Part shown: piece by piece, positions 12,601-20,520 of the stretch
Numbering within the stretch: position 1 is the stretch's first letter
How the letters are laid out: every line of letters begins with the position of its first letter
Source of the DNA: Pieris napi
Taxonomy: Eukaryota > Arthropoda > Insecta > Lepidoptera > Pieridae
Length of the DNA stretch: 64,000 nt
Assembly: GCF_905475465.1 (NCBI RefSeq)
Contig: NC_062240.1
Coordinates: 4,045,001 to 4,109,000 of the forward strand
Direction of reading: 5' to 3'
Notes under the pieces: generated by a model
What the model was told of the DNA's origin: nothing
The model's input: only the letters and a program-made list of their open reading frames with translations
Databases searched by the model: none
Position numbers and translations under genes: made by a program

Positions 12601-15600
12601 TTATTTATAACTAAAACATTATATCTATATGAGATTGTATATTCAATCCAAAAGTGATATGAGTGAGTGAAGACAAAGTACTGTAACATATTGAATTACG
12701 GGCCTCAGTTTTATAATTAGTGTAAGGGCTATAATTATCAGCACATAGTTATTTTAATTGATCAATTAAAGCTATTCAAACATTATTTTCAGGTTCCGAA
12801 TCATTATTTTACTTGTGGCCGATATATTTTTCACAGTTCTATATGGGAAATTTGTTTACAATTGTTTTCTTTTTATTGAATCTTGTAAACGAATATTTAG
12901 TTATAGTAAGTACATAATGTCTATAAAATAAATAATAAACCAGTGGCGCTACAACCTCTTTAGGTCTAGGCCTCAGATTTCTGCTGTTTCATGATCACCT
13001 TTTTCCTTCACCGTTCGAGCAAATGTTAAATGCGCACATAGAAAGAAAGTCCATTGGTGCACAGCCGGGGATCGAACCTACGACCTCAGGTATGAGAGTC
13101 GCACGCTGAAGCCACTAGGCCAACACTGCAACACATAATGTCTTTATTTTTTTATATTACTAAGCAAGGTTGTGTGAAAAAATCTTATTCGAACAATATA
13201 TTAGTGAGTTTGACTGTGGTGGATGATAAGAACAAGAGGATGAGAAAGTAAAACAACATATGAAGGTCAAAACAGCGCGTCTGATTGTGATTGAACAAGG
13301 CTTAATATTTAAAATCCATCATGTTGAGTGTCAATATTGAATAGAGATGATGTGCCGTCCTTTCATTTTACATTTTCATAGGCTGATAACGTTCGTGCAG
13401 CTATAAGACATCGTAAGGGAGACTCCGACTCGCTTAGATCTAAAATCACGATTGAAAAGTGATAGAAAATAAATAAATTAACGTCGAAATCTTAGACCTA
13501 TAAGAAGTTGTAGCACCGATGGACTATTTATACTTTTTATTTAATTCTCCTTTCATATGTATACAGTCACCATGCCTCCTGCTGATAGAGGACAAGTCTT
13601 TGTTTTTGAAGTTATACTTCTTTAGGCGCGTTATGAAAAATTGATGAGAGTGAAATTTAACGATGCGCACACACCGTGACCCAAAATTAACAGAATGAAT
13701 TTGCCCACGGAAGATGCTACGGCATTGGACATAATTTAAAAACAACATTCTAATAATAATATAATTTATGTTACACTTAATATAAGAGAATAATAATAAA
13801 TAAATATTTATTTAATTTTTCAAATGTAAACTGAACTTTATTGACTATAATGACTCCTTTTCCAGTCTTTGATTATTTAATTGTAATTAATTATTCGCAT
13901 GCAATCAAAAACTATTTTTAATAATGCCAAAGAAGTATAACTTCTTACGCGCGTACATAAGTACACGCACCCTTTTTTTTAATTTATGTTATTATTATTA
14001 ATTACTTGATATGTCATGTGGAACATGGTGTAATGGTTGCAGCTCCTTACAAACGTTGTGTAAAAAAAAATGGCGATTAAAAAGAGTGTCGAACGTTTAT
14101 TGCCAGTTCTTCTCTTCCGTCCTATGCCCTTGATTTGAGAACTGGCAGTAAATGTAAAATTAGAAGCATGAATATGTATTTATTTACTGACAAGTCATAA
14201 GTGTACATTATGTTACCTATATGATTAAATGATTTTTTTCTTTACTTTACTTTACAGTGATAGAAATTAAGTTCTACACAATGAAAAATCCTTTACACTT
14301 ATCTTTTCAGGTGATAACGGTCCATTGTTTGATAGAAGCTATTCTGTGTGAGTGGCGTTGGTTAAACACCTGGATTCTTATTGTCAGTTTAAGTGTTCTT
14401 GGAGTGGCGACTTTCCACTTTATTCCTACAGAGGTAGATAAAAATCTCATTATAGTGTATTCATTATAATTTTACAACTCTGCTAAGTGGGTACAACGTA
14501 CTACGTGGGATCAAAATATATCATACATCGGCAGTGGTAGCGGTGTTTGTGTACATTTATTTTATTAAAAATATTAATCATTTGATTACATTAATCGGGA
14601 AGTTGAAACAAGAGCATCCTTGTCTGTTAGGTGGCACCCGCCTATTAAACATTCTTCTTAAATATTTTCTTAAAGACCTGCTCTGCTCAACAACTCTGTT
14701 TAATTATTAATGAAACTCTTCCTAGTTTGTCGTATAGGGCGTCGTGTTGACTAGAAATCCATTAATTTGCGGTGGAGGCTTGTGCTAGATAATTGATTTA
14801 TTTATAGCCTCAGAAATACAAAATATATACATTATAACTATTGTTTTTCTTAATCTATGATAACCGATTCTGTGTGCCTACGGGTATAGGCCTCCCCATT
14901 GTCCTCCATTTTTCCTTATTGCATACCAATCTCGTCCAGGTCTTAGTCTTTCCAGCCATTTCCATGATTTCATCGGCCCACCTTTTAGATTGAATACCTC
15001 TGTTTGTTTTATAGCCTTTTGGTTGCCATAGTGTTACAATTATTTTGCTCCATTTATCTGCTCCTAGATAATTTTTTTCAAATATAGTACAATCATTTCA
15101 GTATAATATTATTCTCTGGTAATCACTTTAGACTTCTGCTGTAGAATTAAGCGTAAAATTTTACGTAATACTTATCCAATTATAATTTTTAGCTTATTGA
15201 AATAATGTACATATTATGTACAGCATTGATGACTCTTATGGAACTTATAATAATATTCTACTTGTATCCTTTGGGTCGTTTAGTCGATGACATGACATTT
15301 TTCAACGGAGTTCGTCCTACGAAGTTAAGGATTTTCACTTTTTGGGCGGCACCTGTTTTTTATATGGTAAATATAATAATCTTTCGAAATATAATAGAGC
15401 AGTGTTGGCCTAGTGGCTTCAGCGTGCTACTCTCATACCTGAGGTCGTAGGTTCGATCCCCGGCTGTGCACCAATGGACTTTCTTTCTATGTGCACATTT
15501 AACATTTTCTCAAACGGTGAAGGAAAACATCGTGAGGAAACCAACATGTCTTAGACCCAAAAAGTCGACGGCGTGTGTCAGGAACTGGAGGCTGATCACC

Positions 15601-18102
15601 TACTTGCCTATTTGATTTAAATATGATCATGAAACAGATTCAGAAATCTGAGGCCAAGACCTAAAGAGGTTGTAGCGCCACTGATTTATTATTTAAATAT
15701 AATCTTTATGGAAAACGAAATGCAATACTATTAACAACTTTATTATACTAATAATTTTATTTTCAGCTAAAGATCTATTATATGATAACTGGACTTTTCA
15801 AAATAGTGGCATTGACGACTTTACCTAAAAAATACTTGTACCAATATATCTACATACCGGCTGTACCGATGTTTTTCGGGGCTCTGTTTGCTTTTTTTAA
15901 ATACGTCATAGTAAAGAAAATGGTAAATAATAATCATCAAAATATGAATCTATTTAAATTTTCAGTATAGCCATATGTTTGGGATTTGCGGGTGTTCTTG
16001 AACGTCTTGCATGGCCCGTGCTCTTATTTGTATCTCATGCAATATCTCATCTAGTAACACTGTCGAATATGTACAACTCGGTGTATAAGTTTTTGAAGTG
16101 AAAACTTCTTTAGCGGCGTTGTACACTTTTTTTGGAATGGGTAAAAATTTTTAAACTCGCGTCAGGACACGTGACCTGATCGAAAATTCGTAAGACGGAT
16201 GGAGAGTAGTCAGCTGGCGCGGCGTATTTAATGTAATATAAATTGTCATGTTTGTGTACCATAGCGCAATAAATAATTATAATTAAACTAATTCGTGCAA
16301 AATTATTCCCTAACCATTCCAAAATATCAAAAATGCACATCGTTAATATTCAAGTTTTCACTTCTGCCGGCACTCCCGGAGTGCAACCCGTCGTTATTTT
16401 TTCTCATGAAACTAGATTTAAGTTTTATTACCGTTGTATAAGTTATCTTAGGGTAAGACTCAGAAAAGATACAGCGCGAACTATGACTCCAATATACTCG
16501 TATTAAATACATTTTCGACAAACGGGACTCGTAGATATTTCAATTACAACTGGTACTGAGACTGCAATTATTGAATATTTGATAAAAAAAATGTAAAATA
16601 AAGGGCAATTTTTAGCTAGAAACATCATTAGAATCGATCTTAAAAAAAAACTACTGCAGTTTCGGGTTGTAAGTCTAACAAACTTACTTTCCCAGTCGCT
16701 ATATCAAAGTGAGAATTTGATGATGAGTCATTTTAGAGAAAGAACGCTAATGGAAGCCTTTTTAGACTGAAAAGACTTTACGAGACAAAGCATTAAATTT
16801 ATCTCCACGTAGATCATCACCTTTATGGGAAATTCATACTTGTTCTCTTTAAATATAGTTTTATATACAAGCCTACATTTTGAATCAAATCAATCGTCAA
16901 ATTAAATGAGGAAGTAATATGTTTGTAATTATTGTTTGGCCTTGACTGTAAAGAAATAAATAAATATATAGATTATAGAAAACACGTCCTTAGCAATGCG
17001 TAACTGGAGGAAATATCGAAACCGGTTCAATCTCTTTAGGTCTCATGTTTCCTCACGATGCTTTTCATAACTGTACTTGCTCATGTATTAACTGAGCACA
17101 TTATTGAAATTCTGAGCTGTATCTGGCACAGAAGCATACCCTTAGGCCTATATATTAGAATATTTTAGACCATCACTTAAACTTCATTATTTTCTATTAA
17201 ATGGTTCCCCATATACAAAAATGTCCAACGTCAAGTTTTCTCAGGAGACTTGATATTGAAGGAGACAGATCTAATCCAGTCCATGTATGATACAAAGAAA
17301 AAAGAAAGTGTTACTTTGGGCAAAATGTTAAATGAAAAAATTAATAAGCGCGAGCCGCCACTCCTCCACTTAAATCTAGTTTCAGGATATGTTAATCAAA
17401 TTTATATTTGCTCTACTGACTTGAGATACATTTTTCAAACCAGACCTTAGCTAAATTGACACAATTTGCTGTTTTTGGTTCAATGAACGTGTATGGCAAA
17501 CGCTGTTAAACGCAATTTCAGGGTTGGATACAATTGTTTAAACCACTACCAAATTGGGGGCCAAAAGATTATACACTAAGGCAATTGAGAAAGAGATACG
17601 ACTCGCGTTTTGTAAGTACGATTTGATAGTATATATTTTTTTTATTAAAATACTATTTATACTTTGCATATATATTTCGAAAAGTTACCATATCTTTTTG
17701 GTTTAGCGTCATTTTAAAGAAGTTTTAGTCTAATAAAGGCATATCTTCGCGGTAGTTTTTCATTTCATATATATAATTATTCAAGTTTCAATATTGAGTT
17801 TTTGCACCCAATGTTGTTGCAATATCCGTAGCGCTGCTTGGGATCGCTTACAAAGTCTTTTAGGTCTATCGATATCATAGTGATTTTTGTAGCTTTTATT
17901 AATACGTTATTTACAAATATTTTAACTATTTTATGTGACTCTATCATAGTTTATAACATCGCAAACGTCAAGAGAGCTAAGCCGTTACCTGATAGAGAAA
18001 TCGGAACTAAACGAGTACAAGTTGGATGTCCAATATGAGAGTCTTTCACGACGACCAAGTCTGAAACCTGCAATTAACTTAGAGGTTGAGAAAAATAAAT
18101 AA
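6539..18102 (+). CDS. SLC6-like (Na/Cl-dependent neurotransmitter symporter family) protein, 15 exons
   Basis: Fifteen exons join with matching phases into 650 codons (649 residues plus TAA), normal for SLC6 members, which are 12-TM plasma-membrane transporters of amino acids or amines. Family features seen: PYL-like TM2, 'FPIAHG' before TM3, 'SPWNRC' opening extracellular loop 2 with a second Cys at 192 and sequons at 182, 187 and 204, a TM8-TM9 stretch ending in 'CEWRWLN', a TM10 block ending in 'RLVDDM..GVRPTKL', TM12, and 'FKPLPNWGP' at the C-terminus. In TM1 the family motif G-x-G-N-x-W-R-F-P-Y is replaced by an unrelated, polar stretch (about residues 66-90), and TM6 is shortened, so Na+-coupled transport is doubtful. 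A divergent, possibly non-transporting paralogue is inferred. All frames are open and all splice sites are GT..AG, so this is unlikely to be an old pseudogene. Confidence 0.85.
6741..7060. mobile_element. MITE in intron 1 of the SLC6-like gene
   Basis: The ends are imperfect inverted repeats: 'GGGTGCTTACAGACTATGTA' on the left pairs with 'TATAGTCTGTACACACC' on the right. The interior is rich in repeated 'TATAACATGTTAT'-like blocks. Length ~320 bp with no coding capacity. TAG occurs at both flanks and could be a 3-bp target duplication, which would fit PIF/Harbinger; this is tentative. Confidence 0.65.
7265..7407 (+). CDS. SLC6-like gene, exon 2 (TM1 region)
   Basis: Covers residues 47-94. 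It opens with 'KDFFLDRPQIPATYWERLSF', matching the pre-TM1 'RPQW..K.EFLL' segment of SLC6. The spacing from this Phe-Leu to the start of TM2 is 36 residues, the same as in canonical members, yet the intervening GxGNxWRFPY motif is not there. Acceptor TTTACAG, donor AT|GTACTT (weak), phase 2. Confidence 0.7.
7535..7850 (-). mobile_element. LINE 3' end, family A (copy 2), in intron 2
   Basis: About 315 bp of the family-A LINE in antisense orientation, from an A/T tail (left) to 'CTGCAGCTGAGTTTCATCAT' read in sense (right). It fills two thirds of intron 2 and stops 33 bp before exon 3. Confidence 0.85.
7884..8011 (+). CDS. SLC6-like gene, exon 3 (TM2)
   Basis: Residues 94-137: a hydrophobic segment beginning YLWNYLINVFF that aligns with SLC6 TM2 (FLIPYLI...), then 'FPIAHG' matching the loop before TM3. 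Acceptor TTACAG, donor CATG|GTATGT, phase 1. Confidence 0.8.
8524..8641 (+). CDS. SLC6-like gene, exon 4 (TM3)
   Basis: Residues 137-176: TM3 followed by 'YQSPWNR', the conserved S-x-x-x-P-W entry to extracellular loop 2. Acceptor TTTTAG, donor AG|GTTAGT, phase 2. Confidence 0.8.
9218..9382 (+). CDS. SLC6-like gene, exon 5 (extracellular loop 2)
   Basis: Residues 176-231. Cys177 and Cys192 are placed like the disulfide pair of SLC6 loop 2. Three N-glycosylation sequons (NIT, NTT, NKS) lie within 25 residues. Acceptor ATCAG, donor TT|GTAAGT, phase 2. Confidence 0.8.
9468..9716 (-). mobile_element. SINE-1 copy, decayed, in intron 5
   Basis: Antisense copy: the 3' body ('CAGTGCCGC..TTTTGGTCTAC', 'TTTCGTGATCATTTG') comes first and the tRNA-like head with an altered B box ('GGTTCGAACATACGAACTCA') and 'GCCACTAGGCCAAC' comes last. 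Confidence 0.75.
9822..10131 (-). mobile_element. Helitron-like element, family H1, in intron 5
   Basis: Read on the minus strand it starts TCTAATATATAAAATTCTCG and ends with a hairpin (GGCAGAACGACGTTTGCC) ten bases before CTAG. These are the 5'-TC, 3'-hairpin and CTRR features of Helitrons. It is ~310 bp with no coding capacity, hence non-autonomous. Confidence 0.75.
10208..10325 (+). CDS. SLC6-like gene, exon 6 (TM4)
   Basis: Residues 231-270. The phase of exon 5 requires the acceptor at GTTTTAG|G (10207); the nearer TTTTCAG at 10229 would give an early stop. It encodes the loop 2 end and TM4 (NCNVVLTCSYFVILWLG). Donor AAG|GTATGA, phase 0. Confidence 0.75.
10495..10735 (-). mobile_element. 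LINE 3' end, family A (copy 3), in intron 6
   Basis: About 240 bp, antisense. On the minus strand it keeps an open C-terminal frame including 'TTTMWNQLPTEVFPNQFDLG' and 'FKKRAYQFLKGRQRT', which shows what family A encodes: the tail of a LINE reverse-transcriptase protein. Confidence 0.85.
10829..10942 (+). CDS. SLC6-like gene, exon 7 (TM5)
   Basis: Residues 271-308: TM5 (FLIIVFVHLTII) then a polar loop ending 'KELLDILQ', like the 'PDF.KLL' segment before TM6. Acceptor GCTCAG, donor CAA|GTAAGT, phase 0. Confidence 0.7.
11041..11300. repeat. Fold-back element in intron 7 (arms ~100 bp)
   Basis: 'GCCTTGTGATTCTG' at the left pairs with 'CAGAATCGCAAGGC' at the right. Further in, 'CTCTCACAGTGGTTTTCGCA' and 'GCCAAATCGTAAAATGACTG' each have an inverted partner. 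The right arm carries a short extra duplication of CTGTGAGAGTT. No open frame. Confidence 0.85.
11571..11781. repeat. Fold-back element in intron 7 (arms ~50 bp)
   Basis: 'AACTGATGTTCATATTAAAA' starts the left arm and its exact reverse complement ends the right arm. The arms pair over about 50 bases around a ~110-bp AT-rich loop. Confidence 0.85.
11828..11908 (+). CDS. SLC6-like gene, exon 8 (TM6 region)
   Basis: Residues 309-335, 27 codons, phase 0 at both ends. It ends in 'HILSSRSNID', resembling the SLC6 '..SYNKF.N' motif after TM6, but the SLG.G.G core of TM6 is missing and the segment is about seven residues short. Confidence 0.6.
12126..12270 (-). mobile_element. SINE-1, 3' half, in intron 8
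   Basis: Antisense 3' half of SINE-1 ('CAATGGCGCCACAACC', 'GGCCTCAGATTTCTGTGTC', 'TTTCATGATCATTTG'). The tRNA head is missing; it runs directly into a family-A LINE fragment. Confidence 0.75.
12271..12385 (-). mobile_element. LINE family A internal fragment (copy 4), in intron 8
   Basis: About 115 bp antisense ('GGTACGCTCTTCTCTTGAA', 'AGCTGGTTCCATAATGTGGT') abutting a SINE-1 half with no gap, so one probably inserted beside or into the other. Confidence 0.65.
12449..12584 (+). CDS. SLC6-like gene, exon 9 (TM7)
   Basis: Residues 336-381. 'DSALIVTSNAVYYTFRGFVT' matches SLC6 TM7 ('RDALI....N..TS..AGFVI'). Acceptor CCATAG, donor TTTA|GTATAT; the phase-1 base is completed by exon 10. Confidence 0.8.
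12793..12905 (+). CDS. SLC6-like gene, exon 10 (TM8)
   Basis: Residues 381-418: 'SESLFYLWPIYFSQFYMGNL' followed by TIVFFLLN, matching TM8 of SLC6 (..FVVYPEA.SQLP.....FF.ML). Three frames are open; only this one fits the phases of exons 9 and 11 and the family. Donor ATA|GTAAGT. Confidence 0.8.
12944..13132 (-). mobile_element. SINE-1 copy with internal deletion, in intron 10
   Basis: Antisense. Both the 3' body and the tRNA-like head ('GGGGATCGAACCTACGACCT', 'CCACTAGGCCAACACTGC') are present. The central 'GTCGACGGCGTGTGTCAG' region is deleted. Confidence 0.85.
13608..13972 (+). mobile_element. Short (365 bp) element, same ends as the Myb-carrying element at 36.5-38.5 kb
   Basis: The left end is GAAGTTATACTTCTTTAGGC; the right end is 'TAAGTACACGCACCC'. 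The near-palindrome AGAAGTTATACTTCT occurs near both ends, in inverted orientation. It sits in a T run (5 T left, 8 T right). The interior is noncoding, and ~150 bp next to the right end match the 36.5-kb element. It lies in intron 10 of the SLC6-like gene. Confidence 0.75.
13981..14232 (+). mobile_element. LINE 3'-end repeat, family D (copy 1), in intron 10
   Basis: Contains 'TTGCCAGTTCTTCTCTTCCG', 'GCCCTTGATTTGAGAACTGG' and 'AAGTGTACATTATGTTACCT', shared by all four family-D copies. It ends ~80 bp before exon 11. The family lacks a tRNA head and ends in simple AAATT/TCAAA-like repeats, as LINE 3' ends do. Confidence 0.7.
14311..14433 (+). CDS. SLC6-like gene, exon 11 (TM8-TM9)
   Basis: Residues 419-459. 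'LIEAILCEWRWLN' corresponds to the 'E....A..DE...L' hinge of SLC6, followed by TM9 and 'FIPTE'. Acceptor TTTTCAG, donor GAG|GTAGAT, phase 0. Exactly 41 codons. Confidence 0.85.
14855..15064 (-). pseudogene. LINE reverse-transcriptase C-terminal fragment, in intron 11
   Basis: The minus strand is open for about 70 codons, with 'QSKRWADEIMEMAG' and 'EKWRTMGRPIP' before a TAG. The pattern R-W-x-D-x-I-x-x-x-A-G...W is typical of the C-terminus of LINE ORF2 proteins. Truncated at the 5' side. Confidence 0.7.
15193..15366 (+). CDS. SLC6-like gene, exon 12 (TM10)
   Basis: Residues 460-517. TM10 is followed by 'YPLGRLVDDM' and 'GVRPTKLRIFTFW', a clear match to the SLC6 'YG.DRF..DI..MLG.RP..YW...W' segment. 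Acceptor TTTTTAG, donor ATG|GTAAAT, phase 0. Confidence 0.88.
15398..15692 (+). mobile_element. SINE-1, near full length, in intron 12
   Basis: tRNA-derived SINE: A-box-like TGGCCTAGTGG at the start and B box GGTTCGATCCC ~45 bp later. A ~200-bp unrelated body ends in 'GTTGTAGCGCCACTGATTTA'. It starts 31 bp after the exon 12 donor and makes up three quarters of the 400-bp intron. Confidence 0.92.
15767..15922 (+). CDS. SLC6-like gene, exon 13 (TM11-TM12)
   Basis: Residues 518-569: end of TM11, then TM12 ('IYIPAVPMFFGALFAFFKYV') and a basic KKM exit. Acceptor TTTTCAG, donor ATG|GTAAAT, phase 0. Confidence 0.85.
15923..17521. other. Intron 13 of the SLC6-like gene
   Basis: Longest intron of the gene (1.6 kb). 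A decayed antisense SINE-1 trace lies near 17030-17130. A 66-codon open frame at 17250-17450 follows a good TTCTCAG acceptor but is out of phase with exon 13. No other recognised content. Confidence 0.5.
17522..17611 (+). CDS. SLC6-like gene, exon 14 (start of C-tail)
   Basis: Residues 570-599, 'GWIQLFKPLPNWGP...', matching the SLC6 post-TM12 'L..F.PTP.WGP' motif. Acceptor TTTCAG, donor TTT|GTAAGT, phase 0. Confidence 0.85.
17950..18102 (+). CDS. SLC6-like gene, exon 15 (C-terminus)
   Basis: Residues 600-649 and TAA. Charged cytoplasmic tail (RYLIEKSELNEY...). The acceptor TCATAG at 17949 gives the only frame in phase with exon 14. AATAAA occurs at 18094 and again at 18124, the latter a plausible polyadenylation signal. 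Confidence 0.7.
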   Translation, partial: FITSQTSRELSRYLIEKSELNEYKLDVQYESLSRRPSLKPAINLEVEKNK

Positions 18103-18179
18103 TTTAAACTTATCTTTAATATAAATAAATATTTCTAATATATGTTAAAGTTCGAATTTGGCTAAGGTTTTATTTTAGA

Positions 18180-18515
18180 CTAGATGAACTCGTGAACTTC
18201 GTACCACCTACATATATTTGTGTCAAAATTAATAAAACATTTTTAAAACAGACCAAAGACAACCACACTACACCTATATATGACATCCAAGAGATACTTC
18301 TTTATTTCTGAAAAGACATAGGATAGACATGATTTTATTGGAAAATTTAATTGTCGTTTTTAGTATTTTTCTATACTTATTATTTATATTTTCCACTGTT
18401 TAAACCTTCTCTGGACTTCCACAAATAATTCAAGACCAAAATTAGCCAAATCGGTCCAGCCGTTTTCGAGTTTTAGCGAGACTAACGAGCAGCAATTCAT
18501 TGTTATATTTATAGA
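18180..18515 (-). mobile_element. Helitron-like element, family H2
   Basis: On the minus strand it runs from TC TATAAATATAACAATG to a CTAG end preceded by a 'GGTACGAAGTTCACGAG' stem region. It contains the 'AAATCGGTCCAGCCGTTTTC' block that other Helitron-like families here also have (in the opposite sense to the element). It lies 77 bp after the SLC6-like stop codon. Confidence 0.6.
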
Positions 18516-19025
18516 TAATACAAAAGTATCATAGAGTCCAGGTACGAATTGCAGCCGTAACATTATTATAACTAAAGCCTAAGCCTGTCCTTAGAATATT
18601 TATCCAAATATAAAATGTCAGAAAGAGACAATTGAGCAGAAAACTTCACTTGATTAAATTTTTTGAAAACCAGTATATAAGGGTTGTTAATATCGCCATC
18701 ATATACACCATGTTAACGTTTACATAGTAATAATTACTATTTTCGTACAACTTCAAAGTAATACCCAAAATCTTCATCAAAAGTAGAACCGAGTGCATAT
18801 CCACGCGTGTAAATAAACGCGCGAACTAATATTACTTCTCTGCAAATACAGAGCTGAAAATTACTAGAATTTCGCCGGAGGTGATATTTTTGCACGTGAC
18901 TACACCCTATATTTCGGATTTGTGTGGTTTTGTATAACTTTAATGTTATATTAGACGTGAATGCAAGTATAGAAACTAAATTTGAAAATTATTATGGATG
19001 ATTATGGGAATTTTTTGTTCTATAG
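18516..19025. other. Intergenic, nothing recognised
   Basis: AT-rich. No coding frame, hairpin or repeat family was matched. Confidence 0.4.
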
Positions 19026-19135
19026 AACAGATGTTAAGCGATTTCGCCGCCCATGGACACTCTCAATGCCAATTATGAAAAGGTCTCGATAGTACGTTGT
19101 CGGCTTTTTAAGAATTCGTACGCACTTTTCTTGCG
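19026..19135 (-). mobile_element. LINE 3' end, family A (copy 5), decayed
   Basis: Contains 'GCCCATGGACACTCTCAATG' and 'TTTTTAAGAATTCGTACGC' in antisense. Shorter and more diverged than the other copies. Confidence 0.65.
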
Positions 19136-19319
19136 AATATCGAACGCGAATATCTTTGGAAGTCAAAAAATCCAAAATATTAGCAGTCCTTCAAAACAAC
19201 TACACAAATAAAATTCTTCTCGCTAGCCACCATTGCTGATGTGGAGCTAAAACGCCAATGGTGCAAATAACAATAAATGTGCTTCTATCTGTAAAGTACT
19301 CGCATAAACTAAATACAAT

Positions 19320-19395
19320 ATTGACTGTATTATATTATTTATATAATCGTAGACAACCTTTCTACGATTATAATATAAATAATATGATAGTCTTG
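19320..19395. repeat. Hairpin, ~30-bp stem
   Basis: 'GACTGTATTATATTATTTAT' begins the left arm. The right arm ends 'ATAAATAATATGATAGTC', with the loop ACAACCTT between 'ATCGTAG' and 'CTACGAT'. Probably a MITE or its solo end. Confidence 0.75.
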
Positions 19396-19440
19396 TTTTT
19401 GTACCGTTAAATTAAACTTAGAATTTGAATATATATTTAA

Positions 19441-19682
19441 AAATAAAATAAATCAGTAGCGCTATAACCTTTTTAGGTCTTGGCCTCAAATTTTTGTATG
19501 TTTGTTGTTGTGTTTCATGATCATTTGTTAATCTAATACCGACTTTTTGGGACTAAGGCATGCCGGTTTCCTCACGATGTTTCAATGTTAAATGCGCACA
19601 AGAAAGTAGATTGGTGCACAGCCGTGGATCGAACCTACGACATCAGGGATGAGAGTCGCTGAAGCCACTAGGCCAACACTGC
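19441..19682 (-). mobile_element. SINE-1 copy
   Basis: Antisense, from 'AATCAGTAGCGCTATAACC' to 'GCCACTAGGCCAACACTGC'. An extra 'TTTGTTGTTG' and internal deletions distinguish it. The B box is altered ('GTGGATCGAACC' antisense). Confidence 0.85.
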
Positions 19683-20013
19683 TCCTAGTGAATTTTACCA
19701 TTTGAATTAAACTAATCTTTATCGTATTATTTGCCATATAATGCGCGTATCTTCATGTAAAATCCATTCACTACTTTCAGAATTCCCTATAGCACAGATC
19801 ATAAACTTGAGCACTGAGAAAATTGTGTTTTAAAAATTCACAGCAGAGTAAACGATGTAATCAAGGAATGAGATGAACAGATTTTATATGGTGGAACAAT
19901 GCTTTCAGAATAATACATATGGTCAAAATTGATTGGCCTAGTAGATCTATAAGAAAAATATATTTCGCGTTATTGAACTACACTGTGCACTTTGTTTAAA
20001 AATTGGTTTTAAG

Positions 20014-20280
20014 CAAGACGGCTCATTGGTCTAGTGGTTAGTACCCCTGACTGCAAATCCATGAGTCCCGGGTTCGATCCCCGGCTGAGACTAACATCGA
20101 TGTTATGAGCATTTGGTGTTTTGCTTCGGTCTTGGGTGTTTAAATATGTATTTATATGTCTATCTATCTATAGTATGTATGTATATCCGTTGCCTAGTAC
20201 CCATAATACAAGCTTCACCAGCTTAGCATAGGACTAGTTCTTTTGGTGTGAATTGTCCAATCATAAAAAAAAGAAAAAGA
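20014..20280 (+). mobile_element. SINE-3 (tRNA-derived), near full length
   Basis: A tRNA-like head with A box 'TGGTCTAGTGGTTAGTA' and B box 'GGGTTCGATCCCCGGCTGAG' is followed by a non-tRNA body with TATC/TATG repeats, 'TTGCCTAGTACCCATAATAC', and an A-rich tail. The head looks like a tRNA but has no proper acceptor stem partner, so it is a SINE and not a tRNA gene. A second copy lies in antisense at 43103. Confidence 0.85.
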
Positions 20281-20304
20281 AAAGCATAGTATGCCAACAC
20301 ACCC

Positions 20305-20520
20305 AGCAGTGTTAGCCTATGCAACCCTGAGAACATAAATTCTAGACTTACACATACATTTTAACACTAGCATACTGTGAAGGCAAATATCGTGAGGTTA
20401 CCGGTATTAAGACAATATTCAAATGATTCAGACACAGGCTGCTCATACAATTTTTTTATAGAAACAATCATATACAATCTGTGGCCAAAACTCTATTGTG
20501 TTATAGCGCCATTGGATTCG
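20305..20520 (+). mobile_element. Decayed SINE-1 copy
   Basis: Traces of 'CAGCAGTGTTAGCCTATG', 'CTGTGAAGGCAAATATCGTG' and 'TTGTGTTATAGCGCCATTGG' are in SINE-1 order, with the head damaged. Confidence 0.6.

Noticed and set aside
13524..13748. 74-codon minus-strand frame
   Set aside because: It covers the terminus of the 365-bp element and the family-D flank. No domain, and the same terminus elsewhere is not open.
15398..15480. tRNA-like sequence in intron 12
   Set aside because: Same reasoning: it is repeated about a dozen times with the same 200-bp body (SINE-1).
17838..18038. Hydrophobic 66-codon frame near the end of the transporter gene
   Set aside because: It overlaps the last coding exon in another frame; the exon 15 frame fits the splice phase and gives a sensible charged tail.
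20014..20090. Apparent tRNA gene with good A and B boxes
   Set aside because: The tRNA-like part has no complementary acceptor stem, runs into a non-tRNA body with an A-rich tail, and has a second dispersed copy at 43103. It is a SINE head.
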